A stretch of DNA of 64,000 nucleotides from NCBI RefSeq assembly GCF_037975245.1, contig NC_092574.1:4063001-4127000 (forward strand). The letters run 5' to 3'. Positions 62,401-64,000 of this stretch are shown piece by piece (position 1 is the first letter of the stretch; each line of letters starts with the position of its first letter). Made by a program: the position numbers and the translations under genes. The DNA comes from Apostichopus japonicus (Eukaryota; Echinodermata; Holothuroidea; Aspidochirotida; Stichopodidae). The notes under the pieces were generated by a model that saw nothing but the letters and a program-made list of their open reading frames with translations, was not told the DNA's origin and ran no database searches.

Positions 62401-63455
62401 AGAATAAATACCTATTATAGTACAGACCTACTACATGCAATATACCATACAGGATAAATACCTATTATAGTACAGACCTACTTCTTGCAATATACCATAC
62501 AGGATAAATACCTATTATAGTACAGACCTACTACATGCAATATACCATACAGGATAAATACCTATTATAGTACAGACCTACTTCTTGCAATATACCATAC
62601 AGGATAAATACCTATTATAGTACAGACCTACTTCTTGCAATATACCATACAGGATAAATACCTATTATAGTACAGACCTACTACACACATATCTGATGGA
62701 CTGACAAAATGATTGAATAAAGTAGATTCTCATAGCAGGCTGCACTTTAGTACAGACTATACGTAAATCACATAACATGTAACAACAAACCACTACTTAT
62801 TGTTACATTAATATAACATTGTCAAGTAAGGACTACCATAGAAGAAGCTTAGAAATCTCTGCTATATCTCTGTTCCTTGCTCCTTTGCTGTTAGCCAGTG
62901 TTATTATCAACAAAGGCTATCAACACCTTCATTGCTTCCTTTCACAAAAACAATAAGGAAATATAGATAGTATAGACAGTTATTAATGGTAGGGCTGTTT
63001 TCTTCAAGTAGTTTGTACACACGGCTTCCTTGTTAGCACGGATATAAATACAAGACTTGTACCAAGGTAATATGTACTTACCTCTCATGGAACACTCTGC
63101 ACAATATTTATTGCTGCTATTCTGCCAAACAGTCTCCAGAAACTATAAAGAGAAATAATATTCTTAAGAATAGTACTCATATTGTGTAAAACTGGACTAT
63201 AATAGCCATTTGGGCTTATAACTTGATATAAAGTTGGAACAGAACCTAACTAGTCCTTAAAATAAAAAGAATAAACATAAGGGAGGTTTAGTAATCGTTG
63301 GGACATTACGGGACATCAAAGAAGATCACACAATGAAGATGTTTCCCTGATCTGTAATTAGGCCTCTCACCTGGCGAGAAGAAAGACCCTCTTGGATGGC
63401 TTCTTCGAAGGCACTCCGCCACTGAGATGTTTCTATCGGACTATCAGCTGACAAA
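20750..63455 (-). CDS. ARAP: ARAP-family protein (ArfGAP, RhoGAP, ankyrin, PH domains), 3' 30 exons; 5' end outside window
   Basis: Multi-exon gene read on the minus strand. Exons, 5' to 3': 63371-63455, 63082-63142, 60084-60137, 58609-58789, 57414-57501, 53487-53555, 52994-53024, 52341-52381, 51518-51671, 51210-51271, 50259-50329, 49295-49397, 47874-47909, 47302-47349, 45312-45420, 44880-44937, 41886-41958, 41213-41306, 39880-40098, 38170-38272, 37962-38055, 37120-37278, 36503-36580, 35925-36036, 32751-32875, 32133-32246, 28466-28551, 21358-21399, 21045-21108, 20750-20800. Every junction has AG/GT and the phase stays open throughout, giving 887 residues. Domain order (PH, ArfGAP, ankyrin-like, PH, PH, RhoGAP, RA, PH) is the ARAP order, found in no other family I know. 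ARAPs are phosphoinositide-regulated GAPs for Arf and Rho GTPases at membranes. Residue numbers in the other entries count the first complete codon in the window as 1. The SAM domain, PH1 and the start of PH2 are missing only because the window ends. The family is certain; which vertebrate paralogue is closest is not. Confidence 0.95.
21045..32246 (-). CDS. ARAP: ARAP exons encoding the C-terminal PH domain (PH5)
   Basis: Exons 32133-32246, 28466-28551, 21358-21399 (42 nt) and 21045-21108, about residues 770-871. SDFVKFQEGKKNYRKMYFEL and NVLNAYKDK are the early strands. YQWKVAEMKIYFGHDRKK then SPPT matches the ARAP-type strand and loop before the late strands. HCIAFTTLKEQGF and HLSFETQEALHTWLGAFFKS, with the invariant Trp, finish the domain. 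A domain of about 100 residues is spread over 11.2 kb because two large satellites (61 bp and 37 bp) fill its introns. The 28466-28551 exon ends in a donor that is copied in the 55-bp array just downstream. Confidence 0.9.
21455..27560. repeat. 37-bp satellite, about 165 copies, with ~1.9-2.0-kb higher-order repeat
   Basis: Units of TGCTGCATTAATTTATGTTC + TATTCCATCTCAGTCAG fill one ARAP intron, stopping about 55 bases before the acceptor of the 42-nt PH5 exon. A marked block (CAGTTGGTG unit followed by a GCATAAATTAATG unit) recurs at 22841, 24728 and 26726, spaced 1887 and 1998 bases, exactly 51 and 54 units. The small open frames are artefacts. Confidence 0.97.
27561..28265. other. Unique intronic DNA
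   Basis: AT-rich intron between the 37-bp and 55-bp arrays. The words CCATGGGCCTAA at 27836-27847 resemble part of the dispersed repeats at 16.9 and 60.6 kb. Nothing else seen. Confidence 0.5.
28266..28485 (-). repeat. 55-bp tandem array made of an exon end plus its splice donor, 4 copies
   Basis: Repeats start at 28266, 28321, 28376 and 28431. On the gene strand each unit contains CTCCCCCTACACA/GTAAGTA, the last 13 bases of the PH5 exon (28466-28551) joined to its donor, then the first ~40 intron bases. The top unit supplies the real donor (28460-28465). The three others are donor copies at perfect or near-perfect identity. Reading past the true junction gives ACA CAG TAA, an immediate stop. 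Confidence 0.95.
28708..32065. repeat. 61-bp satellite, about 55 copies
   Basis: Units of TATCTTCCAGGCTATAACAG + ATCCCTACTGTACATTGGTG + TATGAGAACACACCATCAATA in the intron between two PH5 exons, starting about 70 bases past the donor at 32127-32132. The GTGTATG, GTATACG and GTGTGATG variants differ by one base in length and shift the reading frame, giving short artefact frames. One truncated unit lies at 31258-31275. Confidence 0.96.
32751..36580 (-). CDS. ARAP: ARAP exons encoding the Ras-association (RA) domain
   Basis: Exons 36503-36580, 35925-36036 and 32751-32875, about residues 665-769. VDSEFIVEIFHGRKPLKGD gives the first beta strands of a ubiquitin-like RA fold. TTAQQLIQKSIEQN is the helix, and NLAVFEIVCKGDMERLLHSY with the WHAEF and MCIMEDYL region matches the conserved end of RA domains, placed between RhoGAP and the last PH as in ARAPs. 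The acceptor at 36037-36038 was preferred to a second AG seven bases further into the exon because only it keeps phase. The intron between the last two exons contains a 2.4-kb DNA transposon. Confidence 0.88.
32998..35382. mobile_element. 2.4-kb DNA transposon, probably non-autonomous
   Basis: The two ends are inverted copies of 34 bases (32998-33031 and 35349-35382), starting GGCACCATATACAAAATCAG and matching at 32 of 34 positions. Each end is flanked by TA (32996-32997 and 35383-35384), consistent with a TA target-site duplication as in the Tc1/mariner group. The flanks also extend the palindrome (CTTA/TAAG), so the exact border is not certain. The interior is richer in CpG than the surrounding intron. 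Related motifs near both ends (GTCCGATTAACCC and GTCGGATTAAACCC) may be subterminal repeats. The longest frames are under 90 codons and none resembles a transposase, so it probably moved with help from another element. It sits in the ARAP intron between 35924 and 32876. Confidence 0.75.
34650..35130. repeat. Degenerate direct duplication inside the transposon
   Basis: Blocks with CTTTCGGGATTT, TTTGTTTTACTGCA and ACATGTAAAAGGCTG occur in the same order at about 34655-34730 and 34930-35003. The next block (ACATCG and TTTTTCACTTGTCATTC regions) follows each copy, so a segment of about 250-280 bases appears twice with divergence. Confidence 0.65.
36938..37027. repeat. 43-bp direct repeat, two copies
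   Basis: CCAATTCTACCCTCCTGTTA and CCACTTTGTCCAACCC are repeated once in tandem, within an ARAP intron just 3' of the last RhoGAP exon. Confidence 0.8.
37120..41306 (-). CDS. ARAP: ARAP exons encoding the RhoGAP domain
   Basis: Exons 41213-41306, 39880-40098 (219 nt), 38170-38272, 37962-38055 and 37120-37278, about residues 442-664. The domain opens with DDVPLIITACINFVEDNEG. GIYRKSGS carries the catalytic arginine finger (R481). YFRELPEPLLTKDLY is the conserved second block. The third block is MSASNLGTVFGPTLM, including the conserved Asn (N594). All core residues are intact, so GAP activity on a Rho-family GTPase is expected. The donor of the 219-nt exon (39874-39879) is the template of a tandem array in the following intron; see the separate repeat entry. 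Confidence 0.96.
38966..39879 (-). repeat. 62-65-bp tandem array made of an exon end plus its splice donor, 14 copies
   Basis: On the gene strand each unit contains CAAGCCTGGATAGGAGCTGC + TG/GTGAGAAATC: the last 22 bases of the 219-nt RhoGAP exon, its donor, and about 43 bases of intron. Donor-like GTGAG sites occur on the minus strand at ctcac positions starting 38976, 39041, 39106, 39171, 39234, 39299, 39364, 39429, 39491, 39556, 39621, 39684, 39747 and 39812, followed by the true donor at 39875. The 62-base variant lacks three bases of the exon-derived part. Reading through the true donor meets TAG at 39824-39826, before the first copy's donor. Confidence 0.95.
40205..40262. repeat. Short 20-bp repeat, three copies
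   Basis: CTGACCTGTATTAAATACTG and close variants, in tandem in a RhoGAP intron. The rest of 40099-41212 is unique AT-rich intron with an (AT)n run near 40800-40818. Confidence 0.7.
41886..47909 (-). CDS. ARAP: ARAP exons encoding PH4 and its linker
   Basis: Exons 47874-47909 (36 nt), 47302-47349 (48 nt), 45312-45420, 44880-44937 and 41886-41958, about residues 334-441. The 36-nt exon encodes CQTLDCMWSKLQ. PH4 starts with GYQFAGFLKKKEG, continues with QWQRLWFILHGKFMYFFSA and DYIDLRKLKSV, has an acidic insert (DESDSEEQKK), and ends with NLYLTAETDQARDLWYQQI, including the conserved Trp of the last helix. It lies directly before RhoGAP, as in other ARAPs. The last intron (41959-44879) contains a 51-bp satellite, a TA microsatellite and a SINE. 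Confidence 0.9.
42500..44145. repeat. 51-bp satellite, about 32 near-identical copies
   Basis: Units of TTGATTTGATACTGCTCAAC + TGAAGTCGTCCAGTATGTTG + CTACTAGTCTT lie in the PH4 intron. Units differ at only a few sites (CTTTTG, CCTTTG, CCTTTAA). Because 51 is a multiple of 3 the minus strand stays open for 573 codons as repeats of VEQYQIKRLVATYWTTS. This lies in an intron with correctly phased exons on both sides, so I treat the frame as non-coding. Confidence 0.95.
44310..44428. repeat. TA microsatellite
   Basis: Long TA run with a few TATATATC interruptions, adjoining the 3' end of the SINE at 44430-44644. It may have grown from that element's tail. Confidence 0.95.
44430..44644 (-). mobile_element. 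tRNA-derived SINE (type 1)
   Basis: The minus strand begins GGAGTGTTAGCTCAGTGGTT, a pol III A box, and has the B box GGTTCGATTC about 50 bases later. The first six bases can pair with CACTCC after the B box, like a shortened tRNA acceptor stem. The head (about 44578-44644) is too short and misfolded for a working tRNA gene. A body of about 150 bases follows, ending at the TA microsatellite. Lies in a PH4 intron, in the gene's sense. Confidence 0.8.
45421..47301. other. Long ARAP intron, no gene seen
   Basis: Between two PH4 exons. A loose direct repeat of about 130 bases (marked by ATTTTAGTGCAAGCT at 46189 and 46319) lies inside. The part 46950-47060 is richer in CpG than its surroundings. 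It may contain decayed mobile DNA, but I found no paired ends or family similarity. Confidence 0.5.
48491..48796 (-). mobile_element. tRNA-derived SINE (type 2), ATT-repeat tail
   Basis: On the minus strand the head (about 48712-48796) reads TGTGGCTCGGTGGATCAAGG, an A-box-like start, and a degenerate B box (GGTTCCGGATTTGATACC). The body of about 200 bases ends in (ATT)n at 48491-48510, a typical SINE tail. Different in sequence from the other two SINEs. In the intron between the PH3 and PH4 exons, gene sense. Confidence 0.65.
49295..51671 (-). CDS. ARAP: ARAP exons encoding PH3
   Basis: Exons 51518-51671, 51210-51271, 50259-50329 and 49295-49397, about residues 204-333. The first carries a proline-rich linker (IPIPPPKE) and then the PH start SGYLYKTGSNRRG. 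The second has QKRFCVLEHGVFKYYADEK, the classic beta-strand 3/4 region with a basic lipid-binding loop. The last has FCFELCASTGRAYLFAADS and the Trp-containing C-terminal helix EERAKWMVALAK. The acceptor of the last exon was set at 49398-49399 because only that choice joins in frame with the preceding exon (phase 2). PH3 would help target the protein to phosphoinositides; lipid preference cannot be read from this. Confidence 0.88.
50630..50832. repeat. 33-bp minisatellite, about 6 copies
   Basis: Units of CATTTAGTTGTAGTTCTTAC + ATACATACCAATG in a PH3 intron. Divisible by 3, hence short artefact frames on both strands. Confidence 0.92.
52341..53555 (-). CDS. ARAP: ARAP exons encoding the ankyrin-like segment
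   Basis: Three small exons: 53487-53555 (69 nt), 52994-53024 (31 nt) and 52341-52381 (41 nt), about residues 157-203. The pattern LILAVENENLRECLRLVFSG followed by AD, then SALDIAQDKHLRQIHELL from the next exons, reads like one or two degenerate ankyrin repeats. Known ARAPs carry ankyrin repeats here, just after ArfGAP. The 31- and 41-nt exons are near microexon size but have clear acceptors and donors and keep phase with both neighbours. The unit is shorter than in the vertebrate proteins as I remember them. Confidence 0.8.
53556..57413. other. Long ARAP intron between ArfGAP and ankyrin-like exons
   Basis: Mostly unique AT-rich DNA. Contains a small repeat built on GGAACTGGTACTAGTACTGG at 54350-54410 and the 30-bp array at 55680-55892. 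The plus-strand frames at 54253-54504 and 55264-55563 have no recognisable domain and are not supported as genes. Confidence 0.6.
55680..55892. repeat. 30-bp GC-rich minisatellite, 7 copies
   Basis: Units of CTGCTGGGGCCTGGGCCATG + GGAGTTTGCA, much richer in GC than the surrounding intron. Each unit carries three G-runs on the plus strand. All frames are open because the unit is 30 bases; no start, splice site or domain supports a gene. Confidence 0.95.
57414..63142 (-). CDS. ARAP: ARAP exons encoding the ArfGAP zinc-finger domain
   Basis: Four exons: 63082-63142, 60084-60137, 58609-58789, 57414-57501 (about residues 29-156). The zinc ligands are visible as C42, C45, C62 and C65, giving CX2CX16CX2C across the first two exons. 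The family signature PDWASINLGIVICKACSG is followed by HRNLGVH, whose Arg (R70) is the conserved catalytic residue. SKVRSLKMD and a downstream Trp complete the core, and FIEAKYKHAKYC closes the domain. Nothing catalytic is missing, so activity on Arf GTP is expected. The third exon is large (181 nt) and the others are short. A 50-bp satellite sits in the first of these introns (61005-62690) and a SINE in the third. Confidence 0.95.
57815..58123 (-). mobile_element. tRNA-derived SINE (type 3)
   Basis: The head (about 58048-58123) has an A-box region TAGCCTAGTGGTTAGAGC, an anticodon-arm-like hairpin (TCCGC...CCGGA) and the B box GGTTCGACTCC. The body begins CCAAAGACTTTAAAAATGGG and includes TTGCTTGGTGCTCAGCAT, wording that reminds me of a central domain shared by SINEs of several invertebrates, though I cannot name it with certainty. 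The 3' border is approximate. In an ArfGAP intron, gene sense. Confidence 0.75.
58790..60083. other. Intron between ArfGAP exons, nothing recognised
   Basis: AT-rich, unique. The minus-strand frames at 59037-59231 and 59640-59825 show no domain. Confidence 0.5.
60395..60600. repeat. Dispersed repeat, second copy
   Basis: Shorter relative of 16520-16945, with the same ordered words (AATTCTGA, GGGCACCAACAAT, CTATAACTTG, ACAGTAGTCTGCA), followed by a poly-G run at about 60557-60569. Confidence 0.6.
61005..62690. repeat. 50-bp satellite, about 32 copies
   Basis: Units of TACAGGATAAATACCTATTA + TAGCACAGACCTACTACATG + CAATATACCA, interrupted by unique bases at about 61930-62005. The right block favours TAGTACAG and CTTCTTG variants. 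In the intron between the first two ArfGAP exons. Confidence 0.96.
62691..63081. other. Unique intron DNA
   Basis: No repeat or gene recognised between the 50-bp array and the first ArfGAP exon. Confidence 0.5.
63371..63455 (-). CDS. ARAP: ARAP exon: C-terminal end of a PH domain (probably PH2)
   Basis: Residues 1-28. The stretch ADSPIETSQWRSAFEEAI has the invariant Trp and amphipathic end of a PH-domain C-terminal helix, and it precedes the ArfGAP zinc finger as PH2 does in ARAPs. The acceptor is read at 63456-63457 and the donor (GTGAG) at 63366-63370. The exon begins inside a codon (two bases come from an upstream exon). I could not confirm that upstream exon between 63456 and 64000. Confidence 0.85.
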
Positions 63456-64000
63456 CTTTAGAAAAATTTGTAAAAGATTTGTATCAACTATGAATTTCAG
63501 AATGAACAAAATATCAGTTGGTGTGACACAGGAATGAACTCATTAGATCAACTTTCTGGTGACCAAAGAATTATTGTAAAGACATAAAAGACATGTGCAT
63601 ATGATGAGAATAAGGGCCATAAATAATTCAAGACCAGAAAATAGAGCATAGAGTCTTAGCTTTACTTCAAAGACTAATGCAGCTTGCTATTTGACCAGAA
63701 TCTGACTAAAATATCCACAAATACCTTGCTGAAGGCTCTCAGTAAGGCAGCAAGTTATTTTTCTTGTTAAAGGATTACTTAAGACTGTGAGGGAAATTCC
63801 AGGAATTATGGTAAAACCATACAGGTGAATCCCCAACCCTCCCCCCCCCCCAAAAAAAAATGGTGAAAAGTTGGTGCTTAAATTTGTGAACCCTCAATTT
63901 ACTAACATATGATCACTTAAATAGCATTCTCCCTTTATTTTACTTACTTTATAATTTCTTAAATTCAAACAAGAATACTGCCACTTTTTATGCTAATGAA
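63456..64000. other. Intron leading off the window's right edge
   Basis: Upstream intron of the PH2-tail exon. Includes a C/A homopolymer pair near 63840-63860. A 45-base segment at 63948-63992 has splice-like ends but does not fit the phase of the next exon. Confidence 0.4.

Noticed and set aside
63948-63992. Upstream PH exon (HKKWQYSCLNLRNYK) with acceptor and GTAAGT donor
   Set aside because: It ends in phase 0, while the next exon at 63455 needs two leading bases; joined directly it gives a stop. It would need a further exon in between that I could not find.

Overview
This is animal nuclear DNA, AT-rich and full of introns. The one gene I can support is a member of the ARAP family (Arf-GAP with Rho-GAP, ankyrin repeat and PH domains), on the minus strand. 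It enters from beyond the right edge of the window. I rebuilt 30 exons from 63455 down to a stop codon at 20750. All splice phases agree (2665 coding bases = one split-codon base + 887 codons + stop). No bacterial, plasmid or phage gene is visible. The presence of ARAP and of three tRNA-derived SINE types points to a metazoan, probably a marine invertebrate. I cannot name the phylum from sequence alone.

Layout. 1-11540 is one 22-bp satellite with two subfamilies and higher-order duplications. 11541-20749 lies 3' of the best ARAP stop; it holds minisatellites of 48 bp and 35 bp, a dispersed repeat, and two exon-like segments that may give ARAP another C-terminus. 20750-63455 is the ARAP gene. 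Its introns carry private tandem arrays: 37 bp (6.1 kb), 55 bp, 61 bp (3.4 kb), 62-65 bp, 51 bp (1.6 kb), 33 bp, 30 bp and 50 bp (1.7 kb). They also hold a 2.4-kb DNA transposon with 34-bp inverted ends and three SINEs. By rough addition, tandem repeats make up a little over 40% of the window. Most long open frames here are by-products of these repeats, not genes.

Protein. In order, the visible part encodes the end of a PH domain, an ArfGAP zinc finger (CX2CX16CX2C), an ankyrin-like stretch, PH3, PH4, a RhoGAP domain with its arginine finger, a Ras-association domain and PH5. The SAM domain, PH1 and most of PH2 must lie to the right of the window. By family knowledge such proteins read phosphoinositides through PH domains and switch off Arf and Rho GTPases together, linking membrane traffic to actin.

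Most notable observation. Two of the intronic minisatellites, the 62-65-bp array after the first large RhoGAP exon and the 55-bp array after a PH5 exon, are built from the end of the neighbouring exon plus its 5' splice site. They lay out about 14 and 4 near-perfect copies of a real splice donor directly downstream of the true one. In both cases, extending the exon to a copy would bring in a stop codon first.
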